DNA from: Eubacterium sp.
GTDB lineage: Bacteria > Bacillota > Clostridia > Oscillospirales > Ruminococcaceae
DNA: 36,662 bases
Assembly (NCBI GenBank): GCA_031271685.1
Contig: JAISVH010000074.1
Coordinates: forward strand, 1 to 36,662
Direction of reading: 5' to 3'
The notes beneath the pieces were generated by a model. It ran no database searches, had not been told where the DNA came from, and saw only the letters and a list, made by a program, of their open reading frames with translations. The translations under genes and the position numbers were made by a program. The first letter of the stretch is position 1. Each line of letters opens with the position of its first letter. Below are positions 8,123 to 16,179 of the stretch, piece by piece.

Positions 8123-8302
8123 TTAAGGTAATACCGAATAGTTCTCGCGTGCAAAGCGCACAGTCGGATTTTTCGTAAAACTAGGCAATTTTGCCGAGAA
8201 TATTTGTTGATATTTAAGGCGCGATTAACTAAGTTTGGCAAGAAATACGAAAGTGATTTGTGCGTCAAGCCGTTAAGCGTGAGTTGCGCAGTGTTGACTT
8301 AA
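8123..8302 (+). mobile_element. MITE-like element, full-length copy 1 (180 bp)
   Basis: It starts TTAAGGTAATACCG and ends CAGTGTTGACTTAA, imperfect terminal inverted repeats that both begin with TTAA. It aligns without gaps to the 180-bp copy at 16646-16825; the longest shared blocks include ggatttttcgtaaaactagg and aagccgttaagcgtgagttg. There is no transposase gene inside. No direct repeat beyond TTAA is visible outside. It lies 47 bp upstream of the relA-family start codon. Confidence 0.8.
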
Positions 8303-8349
8303 AGCCGATTTGCGCCGTGTCCGCTAAACGGTAATGGGGATAAAAGACT

Positions 8350-10542
8350 ATGGAGCACAAAGCAGTGAAATTAGAATTATTAATGAAAAAAATATCCGAC
8401 AGCGGCCGAAATTATGACACACTTAAAATAAGGGAGGCATATAAAGTGGCCGAAAGGGCGCACGACGGACAATTGCGCCGCTCGGGAGAACTTTATATTA
8501 CTCATCCGGCGGCGGTGGCCGACATCCTGCTTGATTTGGGAATGGACAGCGTTACTATCTGTTCAGCTCTTTTGCACGATGTAGTGGAGGATACCGATAT
8601 ACCTCTCGAAACTATCCGCCGGCAATTCGGAGCGGATGTTGCCATGCTTGTTGACGGTGTGACCGAAATCGGTAAGATCCCGCTTAACTCTAAAGAGGAG
8701 ACCCAAGCGGAAAACATAAGAAAAATACTGCTAGCTATGTCGCATGATATCCGAGTTATGATTATTAAACTGGCTGACCGGCTTCATAATATGCGCACGC
8801 TTGGATTTCGCGAAGAAGATAAGCAGCGTTCAACCAGCTCTGAAACCATGAATTTTTATGCCCCCATAGCGCACCGTTTGGGCATGAATGATATAAAAGA
8901 AGAGATGGAAGAGCTTGCGCTTAAGCATCTTGATCCTTTCGGCTATGATAATATTGAAAAGCAGCTTTCTTTGCAGGAGAACGAAAGAGAATCTTTTATA
9001 AGTACTATCAAAGAACGCATTATGGAGCGTATTTCCTTTATTTCACCGTCTCCAATAATAGAGGGACGAGTTAAAGGGGTATACAGCATATATAAAAAAG
9101 TTTATATCGACGGAAAAGATATGGGGGAAATATACGATATTTTTGCCGTAAGGATAATACTGCAAACGATTGCCGAATGTTATACCGTTTTGGGAATCAT
9201 ACACGACATGTTCAGACCCATTCCATATCGCTTGAAGGATTATATTGCCACTCCAAAGCCAAACCTCTATCGATCCCTGCACACCACCGTTATCGCTAGA
9301 GAAGGCGTTCCGTTCGAGGTTCAGATACGAACGGCCGATATGCATCACACTGCGCTTTATGGTGTCGCGGCACATTGGAAATATAAAGCGGGGATATCGG
9401 GCAAGACGTTAGGCGAAAACCGACTAGAATGGATACACCATATTTTAGAGCAACAGCAGGAGGCTGACGATGTTGAGCAGATCGCCGAAGCGGTGCGCAT
9501 TGACCTTGCCTCGGATGAAGTGCTCGTTTTTACGCCAAAGGGAGACGTTGTTTCTTTGCCTATGGGTTCGACCGTCATAGATTTCGCGTATTCCATACAC
9601 ACCCAAGTCGGAAACAAGATGACCGGTGCTAAGGTGGGAGGGCGTATGGTAAAATTTGACCACAAGCTTAAAACCGGAGAGATAATTGAGATAATAACTA
9701 CCGGCTCGGAAAATTATGGACCAAATCTTAACTGGGTGGAAATAGCGAAAACCACCGAGGCCAAGGCAAAAATTCGCGCCTGGCATAAACGCGAAAACCG
9801 GGAGAAAAATATTAATTCTGGCAAAAAGGCTTTGAATCTTGAATTTAAAAAGTACCATATCCCGTGGAATCATAATTTTGTAAAAGAGATTGCCGCTCGC
9901 CAACGGTTTGAGGAAGTAGACGATTTTTATGCCGCAATAGGGTATGGCGGAGTATCATTATCAAAAATTATGCAGCGGGTAAAATATGAGCATGAAAAAG
10001 CGCACAAAAATATAGGCGACAGGCTGACCGATGTTGCATTTGCACGCAACATTCTTAAAAAACAGTCCGGCGGAGTAACAGTGGAAGGCGAAATCAAAAA
10101 CTGCAGCGTTAAATACGCACAGTGCTGTAACCCGTTGCCCGGCGATGAAATTATAGGTTTTGTTACTCTGGGGGGGCACGGGATATCGATCCATAAAGTT
10201 GACTGCCATAATGTTTTAAGCAATATGAAAAGGGATATCCCCGCTGAGCGTTGGGTAGGAGTGTCATGGAACCAAACAGGAAATTCTGACAACGGAGGTT
10301 TTTATCGTGTAACGGTAGATATTATAGCCGAAGACAGAAAGTCTCTGATCGCGGACATCACCACCCTAATATCTGAAAACAAGCTTAGCATAACCGAAAT
10401 AAACGCTCATTTTTTAAAGAACGGCAATGCCAACGTAATAGTCACTTTTGAAGTAGCGGGTGTGGAGCAGCTTAACGGAATGACCTCCAAAATAAAAAAA
10501 CTAGAAGGAGTAATGTCGGCTGAAAGAACTGGAAAACAGTAG
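8350..10542 (+). CDS. relA: Bifunctional (p)ppGpp synthetase/hydrolase (RelA/SpoT family)
   Basis: A 730-residue long RSH enzyme that makes and degrades the stringent-response alarmone. The HD hydrolase domain is intact: His52, HDVVED (76-81) and Asp143 in LADRLHN. The synthetase domain (about 240-346) has VYSIYKK, the RLKD motif (294-297) of the RXKD type found in bifunctional enzymes (monofunctional RelA has EXDD) and EVQIRT. A TGS domain (about 390-450) and a C-terminal ACT domain (about 655-728) follow, with a zinc-finger-like segment KYAQCCNPLPGD between. A GGGGA site lies 9 bases before the ATG. No strong promoter is seen; it may be read from recJ across the MITE. The next gene follows after 28 bp. 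Confidence 0.95.
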   Translation: MEHKAVKLELLMKKISDSGRNYDTLKIREAYKVAERAHDGQLRRSGELYITHPAAVADILLDLGMDSVTICSALLHDVVEDTDIPLETIRRQFGADVAMLVDGVTEIGKIPLNSKEETQAENIRKILLAMSHDIRVMIIKLADRLHNMRTLGFREEDKQRSTSSETMNFYAPIAHRLGMNDIKEEMEELALKHLDPFGYDNIEKQLSLQENERESFISTIKERIMERISFISPSPIIEGRVKGVYSIYKKVYIDGKDMGEIYDIFAVRIILQTIAECYTVLGIIHDMFRPIPYRLKDYIATPKPNLYRSLHTTVIAREGVPFEVQIRTADMHHTALYGVAAHWKYKAGISGKTLGENRLEWIHHILEQQQEADDVEQIAEAVRIDLASDEVLVFTPKGDVVSLPMGSTVIDFAYSIHTQVGNKMTGAKVGGRMVKFDHKLKTGEIIEIITTGSENYGPNLNWVEIAKTTEAKAKIRAWHKRENREKNINSGKKALNLEFKKYHIPWNHNFVKEIAARQRFEEVDDFYAAIGYGGVSLSKIMQRVKYEHEKAHKNIGDRLTDVAFARNILKKQSGGVTVEGEIKNCSVKYAQCCNPLPGDEIIGFVTLGGHGISIHKVDCHNVLSNMKRDIPAERWVGVSWNQTGNSDNGGFYRVTVDIIAEDRKSLIADITTLISENKLSITEINAHFLKNGNANVIVTFEVAGVEQLNGMTSKIKKLEGVMSAERTGKQ

Positions 10543-10570
10543 ATATGGCCGGAAATTTAGAAAAATTTAT

Positions 10571-11209
10571 ATGTGGATGCAAAAATATATTTCAAGCGCT
10601 TATGAAACTAATACTTACTGCTTGATTTCTGAAAAAAATAACGCGGTAATAATTGATCCCGCTGAAATTGATATGGGCGTGATACGCGAGCTTAACGAGA
10701 AAGGCGCAGTAATCAGAAAAATATTGCTAACCCACGGGCATTTTGATCACACAAAATCCTGCGCCGAAATCGTTAGAATGACCGGCGCTAAAGTTTTTGT
10801 GCATGCATCCGACGAAGCTAAGCTTGCCGATATAGACTTAGCCATGGGCTCAAAGTTGGATAAAAAAAACTTTGAGCCGATTTTAAAATATCAAGTCGTG
10901 ACGGAAGGCGATATAATAGAAATTGATGAATTTAGGTTTTATGTAATGCATACTCCTGGACATACCGCCGGCAGCGTTATCTATAGATTTAAAGATATTT
11001 TATTTACGGGCGACACTATTTTTAAAGAAACAATAGGAGCCACTAATGACAGGTCTTCTGACTTGCAAGCGCTTTTTAACTCGGTGGAGAGGATCAAAGC
11101 TTTAGACTGTGATTTTCAAATTTTACCCGGTCACGGACCGGAAACTACTCTTTATTATGAAAAGAAAAACAATTTCTATTTCACCAATAATTGGCTTATA
11201 GTTGATTAA
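10571..11209 (+). CDS. Metallo-beta-lactamase-fold hydrolase (glyoxalase II-like)
   Basis: A 212-residue single-domain protein with the binuclear metal motifs of the family: HGHFDH (55-60), His131 in HTPGHTAGS, Asp148 in FTGDTIF and His188 in LPGHGPET. The short form without the C-terminal glyoxalase II domain is common in Firmicutes, next to relA, and hydrolyses thioesters such as hydroxyacylglutathione analogues (family knowledge; substrate here unknown). It follows the relA-family gene by 28 bp and is probably co-transcribed. The ribosome site is weak; an alternative ATG is two codons downstream. Confidence 0.88.
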   Translation: MWMQKYISSAYETNTYCLISEKNNAVIIDPAEIDMGVIRELNEKGAVIRKILLTHGHFDHTKSCAEIVRMTGAKVFVHASDEAKLADIDLAMGSKLDKKNFEPILKYQVVTEGDIIEIDEFRFYVMHTPGHTAGSVIYRFKDILFTGDTIFKETIGATNDRSSDLQALFNSVERIKALDCDFQILPGHGPETTLYYEKKNNFYFTNNWLIVD

Positions 11210-11243
11210 TTTAGAAAATATCAAAAATAATAATGCGAAAGAT

Positions 11244-11350
11244 TTCAAACATCTGCGGAGAATCCTCTTCCAATATTTTAACAAACGTTAGCGGGGGATT
11301 TTTAATCCCCCCTCCGCCTAAGATACGGGGGACATAAACGCAATTCGATA
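11244..11350 (+). repeat. E repeat copy 5 (modules A, B and D)
   Basis: Module A ttcaaacatctgcggaga, then acaaacgttagcgggggattt and a D module ctccgcctaagatacggggg, ending near cataaacgcaattcgata. It lies 35 bp beyond the MBL-fold gene. Confidence 0.75.
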
Positions 11351-11410
11351 TATTTCCCTTGCAAAATTTTCAATTAATATTTTTAATTCCCTTTCAAATA
11401 ATAAAATCAG

Positions 11411-11474
11411 CATAGCGTTTCGTTGCGGTTTAGTATTATGGTTTTTGCTCTTAAATAAGTATTAAAACGCTATG
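11411..11474. promoter_or_regulatory. Spaced inverted repeat CATAGCGTTT / AAACGCTATG upstream of the small secreted protein
   Basis: A perfect 10-bp inverted pair (11411-11420 and 11465-11474) with a 44-bp spacer; the right arm is 21 bp before the start codon. It could be a pair of half-sites for a looping regulator or a long leader hairpin ending just before the ribosome site. Function is inference. Confidence 0.4.
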
Positions 11475-11494
11475 TTTTATGAAAGGGGACAATG

Positions 11495-11857
11495 ATGAAA
11501 AAGACTTTAATAGCTATAATAGCGTCTGTTTTTTCCACACTTATAATGAGTATGGCTTCATCCGCCACCGGTAACGGCGTGGTAATTGGCGCGGATGACA
11601 CGGCTCGGGGCATTGAAGAAAACTCTGAAGAGATTGTAAACGGTGCGGCAGATACCGCTGAAGATATCGTGGGTCCCGGCAAGAACAACTCAATAAATGG
11701 CAAAGACGGGATCGTTGAACCCGAAACCCCAAAAAGGGTAAAGGGCGTTAGTGATCCGCAAAACCCTTCAACCGGTATCGCAGCCATACCTTTTGCCATG
11801 ACTTTAGGCTCAATAGGTGTGGCCGCAATTGCGGCTATGTCAGGTAAACGCAGATAG
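11495..11857 (+). CDS. Small secreted acidic protein with NPSTG sorting-signal-like C terminus
   Basis: A 120-residue protein of no recognised family. Residues 1-24 are a signal peptide (Lys-Lys, hydrophobic core, cleavage near ASSA). The middle (25-88) is acidic, rich in Asp, Glu, Gly and Asn. The C terminus has NPSTG (90-94), a hydrophobic stretch (IAAIPFAMTLGSIGVAAIAA) and the positive tail KRR: the three-part layout of a cell-wall sorting signal, with NPxTG in place of LPxTG. A sortase could therefore anchor it, though a simple membrane anchor is possible. AAAGGGG lies 6 bases before the second ATG (11495) and only 3 before the first (11492), so I chose the second. It stands alone on the plus strand. 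Confidence 0.75.
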   Translation: MKKTLIAIIASVFSTLIMSMASSATGNGVVIGADDTARGIEENSEEIVNGAADTAEDIVGPGKNNSINGKDGIVEPETPKRVKGVSDPQNPSTGIAAIPFAMTLGSIGVAAIAAMSGKRR

Positions 11858-12073
11858 CTAAATTTTTGCGGCGAATTGCGTTTTTATGAAAACGTTCAAA
11901 TCCAATGGCAAAATACTGCGTTTTGTGCGGTGTCGGCTTATTAATAAAGCCTTAAGCGCATTTTTAAAAGCTTTAATGCTATATTTAAAGTTTTTTAGAA
12001 TTCTTAATGGACTTTTTTGAAAAAAATCTATTATAAAAAGGTTTTAAAGAATGGCATCGCGCTTTACGCGGTA

Positions 12074-12148
12074 TTCAAACATCTGCGGCGGGGCCGATTT
12101 CAGTGTTTTATAATCGTTTAACTTTAAATTTAAAGTTAAAGGACTATA
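12074..12148 (+). repeat. E repeat copy 6 (modules A and C)
   Basis: ttcaaacatctgcggcggggccg (A) followed by the palindromic C module cgtttaactttaaatttaaagttaaa in two overlapping arms, ending ggactata. The last 13 bases overlap the 3' end of the MFS transporter gene and provide its stop codon. The 216-bp gap to its left (11858-12073) has no gene; it contains a degenerate MITE-end-like GTGCGGTGTCGGCTTA at about 11916. Confidence 0.75.
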
Positions 12149-13311
12149 TTGCAATTGTCAATTTTTTTATATAGAAGCACGGTCATAAATATCATTATAA
12201 GCAGCAACAGCACAACAAAAAACGGGAATATGCCGTAACTCAGCTTTGATCCCAAAATTCCAAATAAAGGCGGTATAAAAGTCGTCCCCGTATATGCGCA
12301 TGCCATCTGAACGCCTATCATAGACTGAGAGTATCGGACTCCAAAATTAATCGGGGTTTCATGTATTAAGCTGGGATAAATCGGAGCGCAACCGAGACCT
12401 AACAAAAAGAATCCCGTAAAAAGAAGATTGACTTTAATAGGTAAGAATAAAACAACTGCGCCCGCTCCAATCAGGATTTGTCCAATTTGAACCATTCGTT
12501 TATGGCAAAGTTTAATTGATAAGAAACCGGATAACAGCCTGCCAAACGTTATACCAAAATAGTAAAGGGAAATCCAACTGGCAGCGGTTATCGCGGATAC
12601 CCCGCGAACAGTGACAAGATAACTGCTTCCCCACAATCCAATCGTCATTTCTATCCCGCAGTAACAAAAGAAAACAGTTAACACTTGTTTTGCACCGGGT
12701 AACATTATAAGTTTGCGAATAGGCAGTACTTGCGGTACAGATATTTCATCAACGCTCTCGGATGATTTTATTCTTTTCCAAAGCGGCAGAGATAGAAATA
12801 GAATCGCTGTTAAAATGAACTGTATTATGCCGATTATCCTGTATCCGGCGTTCCAAGATTGTGTCTGCACTAAACCGTACGACATTATGAAAGGACCGAT
12901 TGAAGCGCCGACCCCCCAAAAACAATGCAGCCAACTCATGTGGTTCGCTTTATAATGCAGCGCCACAAAATTATTAAGCGCCGCATCTACCACACCGGCT
13001 CCCAATCCTAGCGGAACGGAAAAAAGGCACAATAAGGCGAAACTATTAGAAATAGATATACAAATAAGTGAGGCGGCCGTTATGGCAACGCTTAAAAATG
13101 TTACCGCTCCGGCACCTAAGCGATTTATAACACGCCCGCTTAACAAACCGGAAATGATGGTTCCTCCTGAAATGATCATTGAAACTATCCCCGCACTGAA
13201 AATGGAAACACCCAAATCGCCATACATAGAAGGCCATGCGCTGCCAAGCAGCGAATCAGGCAGCCCTAAACTTATAAATGACAGATAAATTATAATCAGC
13301 AATAAAAACAT
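12136..13311 (-). CDS. MFS-family transporter
   Basis: A 391-residue protein with about twelve hydrophobic segments. The N terminus (FISLGLPDSLLGSAWPSMY) and GRVINRLGAG, a loop 2-3 like motif, support the major facilitator superfamily. Substrate cannot be told; the general shape recalls sugar- or drug-type facilitators of Firmicutes. I place the start at the ATG ending at 13311, which has GAGG 6 bases upstream, rather than the in-frame GTG at 13326. The last three codons and the TAA stop come from E repeat copy 6, so the C-terminal tail was set by repeat insertion. E repeat copy 7 sits 19 bp upstream of the start. A weak -10-like TATAAT (13438-13443) lies beyond it. Confidence 0.85.
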   Translation of the reverse strand: MFLLLIIIYLSFISLGLPDSLLGSAWPSMYGDLGVSIFSAGIVSMIISGGTIISGLLSGRVINRLGAGAVTFLSVAITAASLICISISNSFALLCLFSVPLGLGAGVVDAALNNFVALHYKANHMSWLHCFWGVGASIGPFIMSYGLVQTQSWNAGYRIIGIIQFILTAILFLSLPLWKRIKSSESVDEISVPQVLPIRKLIMLPGAKQVLTVFFCYCGIEMTIGLWGSSYLVTVRGVSAITAASWISLYYFGITFGRLLSGFLSIKLCHKRMVQIGQILIGAGAVVLFLPIKVNLLFTGFFLLGLGCAPIYPSLIHETPINFGVRYSQSMIGVQMACAYTGTTFIPPLFGILGSKLSYGIFPFFVVLLLLIMIFMTVLLYKKIDNCNIVL

Positions 13312-13330
13312 TTTGTACCTCACCACATAG

Positions 13331-13417
13331 ATTCATCTGCGGCGTAGCCGCTCCAGTGCTTTATATTCGTTATAGTAAATTAACGCCTAAGAAGAGGAGG
13401 ACATAAACGCGGTTATA
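13331..13417 (+). repeat. E repeat copy 7 (modules A and shortened D)
   Basis: attcatctgcggcgtagccgct (A), then ttcgttatagtaaattaac and a short D module cgcctaagaagaggagg ending cgcggttata. It lies immediately upstream of the MFS gene start, in antisense to it. Confidence 0.75.
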
Positions 13418-13460
13418 TTCCCTTTTATAACCATGAAATTATAGTGCTATCTTTGCTATA

Positions 13461-13492
13461 TAAAAAATTAAGCCGCCCTTTTTGGGCGGCTT
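13461..13492 (-). terminator. Rho-independent terminator of the sigma factor/zinc-ribbon unit
   Basis: AAGCCGCCC and GGGCGGCTT form a perfect 9-bp stem with a 5-base loop (13470-13492). On the minus strand it is followed by TAATTTTTTA, a proper T tract. It lies about 100 bp beyond the zinc-ribbon gene. Confidence 0.85.
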
Positions 13493-13594
13493 GCTCATTG
13501 TCATTGCCGGAATACCATTTATGTTGCTTTACAAAGGGGTAAGTATTATCGGGTTATTAACACTGAACAATTTTCGAGAGACACAAATAAAGTA

Positions 13595-13864
13595 TTAGGC
13601 TCTCTGCTTCGCGAAACACTCGCTGCAATATACCGGCCTGTCGTCACGCGGCTTGAAAGGCACCTTAGCCTCACCGCCACAATCGGCGCATACTGCTATA
13701 AATGTTTCCTTGTTTCTTGCGGCGCTTTTCTTCGCGTCACGGCAGTCTTTGCATCTCTGCGGCTCGTTTACAAAGCCTTTTTCCGCATAGAATTCCTGTT
13801 CCCCTGCAGTGAAAACAAATTCATTACCGCAGTCTTTACAAATTAGGGTCTTGTCTTCGTACAT
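13595..13864 (-). CDS. Small zinc-ribbon protein with four CxxC pairs
   Basis: An 89-residue protein. It carries two zinc ribbons: CKDC with CKDC (about 9-12 and 38-41) and CADC with CSEC (about 59-62 and 80-83). The N-terminal part (CKDCGNEFVFTAGEQEFYAEKG) matches the probable zinc-ribbon (zf-trcl) family; the second half has VPFxPxxDRPVYC. These proteins are widespread in Clostridia with unknown function; nucleic-acid binding is likely but unproven. GAGG stands 10 bases before the ATG. It follows the sigma-factor gene by 81 bp on the same strand and ends before a strong terminator, so the two are likely one unit. Confidence 0.85.
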   Translation of the reverse strand: MYEDKTLICKDCGNEFVFTAGEQEFYAEKGFVNEPQRCKDCRDAKKSAARNKETFIAVCADCGGEAKVPFKPRDDRPVYCSECFAKQRA

Positions 13865-13945
13865 TTGATAATACCTCGCAATTTTTTTCCGACCTCGGAC
13901 GGATTTTCACCGACACCTTTGTAAAACAACGCTCTTAATATTAAG

Positions 13946-14533
13946 CTACTGGGTCATGTTTCTCAATCCCTCACGGAGCTTTTGTCTGGCCCTTGACAGA
14001 GAGTTATCAACCGACTTTACACTAATTCCTAGGCTTCTCGAAATCTGTTTATAAGAGCAAGCGCCCAAATAAAGAGTCATCACCTGAAGCTCACGCTTTG
14101 AAAGACGGGCAGCCAACATATCCCTTATTTCGGATTCCTTTTCTTTTTCAATTACCAACTCCTCTGGAGGAAGAACATTAGCCGCAATACTGCCCAAATC
14201 AAAAGTCTCGGCCCTTATAGGAGCATTTGACGCGGCAATAACAGCAGACTTCATTTTATTGATTACGCACACGCCGGCATAAGTTTTAAACGATCCCTTA
14301 TCGTGACAATAGGTGCGAAGCGCTGAAAGAAGCCCCAAAAATCCGTCAGAAACAAGATCTTCACGATCTATGGTTTTGCTTTTCATAAGATTCGCTTTTA
14401 TCTCGATCATACGAATATAGCGTGAGATAATTACTGAATTAAGCCGCATCGCTTCCGTCTCGTCCTCTGAACTTCGCGCAGCTACAATAAGAGCCTCGTC
14501 GTTGAAACTATAAGGGTCAAATATTTTATGCAA
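13946..14533 (-). CDS. SigH-like sigma-70 family RNA polymerase sigma factor
   Basis: About 195 residues. Region 2 is seen in RLNSVIISRYIRMIEIKANL and DLVSDGFLGLLSALRTY; region 4 is ERxLQVMTLYLG followed by the helix-turn-helix SYKQISRSLGISVKSVDNSL. The layout and the linker PEELVIEKEKE resemble sporulation sigma-H of Bacillus and Clostridium; the protein is slightly shorter. The ORF opens at an ATG ending at 14560, but this lies within a near-consensus promoter, so I chose the in-frame TTG ending at 14533, preceded by GGTGAT; a start at the GTG ending at 14542 is also possible. The promoter holds a 15-bp palindrome, so expression is probably regulated. Family firm, sigma-H identity likely but not proved. 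Confidence 0.78.
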   Translation of the reverse strand: MHKIFDPYSFNDEALIVAARSSEDETEAMRLNSVIISRYIRMIEIKANLMKSKTIDREDLVSDGFLGLLSALRTYCHDKGSFKTYAGVCVINKMKSAVIAASNAPIRAETFDLGSIAANVLPPEELVIEKEKESEIRDMLAARLSKRELQVMTLYLGACSYKQISRSLGISVKSVDNSLSRARQKLREGLRNMTQ

Positions 14534-14550
14534 AAATATCACCAACTTAC

Positions 14551-14579
14551 ATTGTATCATTCAACCGTTGAATTGTCAA
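14551..14579 (-). promoter_or_regulatory. Strong promoter with a 15-bp palindrome in its spacer
   Basis: Minus strand: TTGACA (14574-14579), 17 bases, TACAAT (14551-14556). The spacer contains ATTCAAC-G-GTTGAAT (14559-14573), a perfect odd palindrome lying between the hexamers, the place where a repressor would block polymerase. Transcription would start near 14544, downstream of the longest ORF's ATG. Confidence 0.8.
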
Positions 14580-14642
14580 CTACCTTATAAAAATTTGTTA
14601 AATTAACCATAAAAGCCATTATTAATTGAACAAATCATACAA

Positions 14643-15182
14643 TTATTCACTATACTTCAGTCTTCCGGCCTTGTATAGGTCATTCCCTTCAGAGTCTATC
14701 GCCACTATAAGCGGGAAATTTTCAAAATAAAGCCGTTTTATACTCTCGCACCCAAGTTCGGGAAAAGCTATCACCTCAACCGATTTTACGCACTGCGCCG
14801 CAAGCGCGCCGGCTCCGCCGACGGCGGCAAAATAAACGGCTTTGTTTCGCACTATGGCTTCTATTACCGAAGAGCTGCGCTCGCCTTTCCCGATAGTCGC
14901 CGCCAACCCGAAATCCAGTAATTTTGGCGTAAACTTATCCATCCTTCCCGATGTAGTGGGGCCGCACGACCCGATTGGAAGATTAGCCGGGGTTTCGGTA
15001 GGCCCCGCATAATAAATTACCGAGTCTTTCAGCTCAAAAGGTAAAGGTCGGTCTTTTTCAATCAGGCAAGTCAACAACCTATGCGCCTCATCGCGCGCGG
15101 TATAAACATATCCAAAAAGAGATACTCTATCTCCCGCTTTAAGATTTTCCGCTTTTTTTCGGATATCCACCGATCTAAGCAT
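14643..15182 (-). CDS. Fumarase/L-tartrate dehydratase beta-type subunit, orphan
   Basis: A 179-residue protein of the class I fumarase C-terminal family (FumA/TtdB-like swivelling domain): GPTTSGRMDKFTPKLL, the IGKGERS motif and KAVYFAAVGGAGALAAQ are its hallmarks, and the length fits a free beta subunit. With the Fe-S alpha subunit it would hydrate fumarate to malate, or act on tartrate or a related acid. No alpha subunit is adjacent, which is unusual as the two are normally a gene pair. The ATG at 15182 overlaps the stop of the DivIVA-like gene (TGATG), so translation is coupled to it. A GTG one codon earlier is possible. The substrate is not known. Confidence 0.85.
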   Translation of the reverse strand: MLRSVDIRKKAENLKAGDRVSLFGYVYTARDEAHRLLTCLIEKDRPLPFELKDSVIYYAGPTETPANLPIGSCGPTTSGRMDKFTPKLLDFGLAATIGKGERSSSVIEAIVRNKAVYFAAVGGAGALAAQCVKSVEVIAFPELGCESIKRLYFENFPLIVAIDSEGNDLYKAGRLKYSE

Positions 15183-16096
15183 CACTTTATAAGTTCCTCA
15201 TAAAAATCAAATTTATAATCCATATCACCCGAATCTTCCGTTTTAACGGCAAATTCAGAATTTTTATCATTTGAGACGCCTTGTTCTCCTGTAAAACCCA
15301 AATTTTCAAGCGTTCCGCCGTCATTTGGACTACAGTAGACTCCTCCGTTTGGATTTACCAGAAACAGATCGTCAGATAAATCAGCTCCCTTTTCGAATTT
15401 AAGCGGATTTTCAGGTAAAAAATCGTTTCCTTTTTCGAGCTTATGCGATTCAAGCGGAGGCAAATCCTTACCCTTATTGACTGTATTCGATTCAAGCGGA
15501 GATAAATTTTCATCCTTGTTAATAATCATTGAATTATCTTTAGCGGGATCATTGGCGTTAAAATCATTAGGAATGCGGCCAAAGATATCCTCAAATTCGT
15601 TTGTCCCGCTTAAATTATCGCTATTATTTTGAAAATCCAAACCATAACCATTGATGTTTTCGTCCGTTGATTTAACAGAGCAGCCATTCTCATTTTTATA
15701 ATCATCAACAGCATCGGAGGCAAGTTCCATTTGAGAAACCTCTGTCAGGCCCCCGCCAGATTTAAGGCGATCCAATTCTTGCTGAAGCAGGTCACATTTT
15801 TTTTGAGATGATTCAATGGCGGTTTTTGCTAAAGCGAGCTGATCGTTCATTTTAGCAAGCCGTCCTTCATAGCTAGATGTAATTTCAGCAATGGACTCTT
15901 GAACATGTTCCAAGCGTTCAACTTCGGCCTGAAATTCCTCCACTTTCTTTAACAAATCATTGTTTTTCTTTTTTAAAACGGATATATACATATTAACTTC
16001 AGATTTTTTAAAGCCCATCATCTCTGTGCCGAAAGCAGTTTTTTCAAAAGTCGAATCGCTCGATAATTTTTTAATCGCGTCTTTTGATACAGCCAT
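15182..16096 (-). CDS. DivIVA-domain coiled-coil protein
   Basis: A 304-residue protein. Residues about 17-45 (FGTEMMGFKKSEVNMYISVL) give the DivIVA N-terminal lipid-binding/dimerising signature, followed by a coiled coil to about 112 with a heptad pattern of Leu, Glu and Lys. The remainder (about 115-304) is acidic, rich in Asn, Asp and Ser, low in complexity, and includes near repeats of the form LPPLES and FEKGADL; it looks disordered. Such proteins gather at curved membranes and recruit division or cell-wall factors. GGAGGG lies upstream of the ATG and a good promoter at 16136-16164. It is the first gene of a two-gene unit with the fumarase beta subunit. Confidence 0.8.
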   Translation of the reverse strand: MAVSKDAIKKLSSDSTFEKTAFGTEMMGFKKSEVNMYISVLKKKNNDLLKKVEEFQAEVERLEHVQESIAEITSSYEGRLAKMNDQLALAKTAIESSQKKCDLLQQELDRLKSGGGLTEVSQMELASDAVDDYKNENGCSVKSTDENINGYGLDFQNNSDNLSGTNEFEDIFGRIPNDFNANDPAKDNSMIINKDENLSPLESNTVNKGKDLPPLESHKLEKGNDFLPENPLKFEKGADLSDDLFLVNPNGGVYCSPNDGGTLENLGFTGEQGVSNDKNSEFAVKTEDSGDMDYKFDFYEELIK

Positions 16097-16135
16097 TTAC
16101 TCGCCCTCCATAAATATCAATACCTATCATTTTTG

Positions 16136-16164
16136 ATTATATCACTATTTTACTTTTTTTTCAA
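16136..16164 (-). promoter_or_regulatory. sigmaA-type promoter for the DivIVA-like gene
   Basis: Minus strand: TTGAAA (16159-16164), 17 bases, TATAAT (16136-16141). The expected start is near 16129, giving a leader of about 33 bases containing GGAGGG. Confidence 0.8.
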
Positions 16165-16179
16165 GGGAATTTATTAAAA

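Noticed and set aside
8053-8268. Minus-strand ORF in the recJ-relA gap
   Set aside because: It lies almost entirely within MITE copy 1; the equivalent frame is not kept in copy 2.
10545-10571. Alternative start ATGGCC at 10545 for the MBL-fold gene
   Set aside because: It is in another frame and leads to no conserved sequence.
13326-13326. GTG start of the MFS transporter at 13326
   Set aside because: The ATG at 13311 has GAGG at proper distance, and the GTG codon itself overlaps that site.
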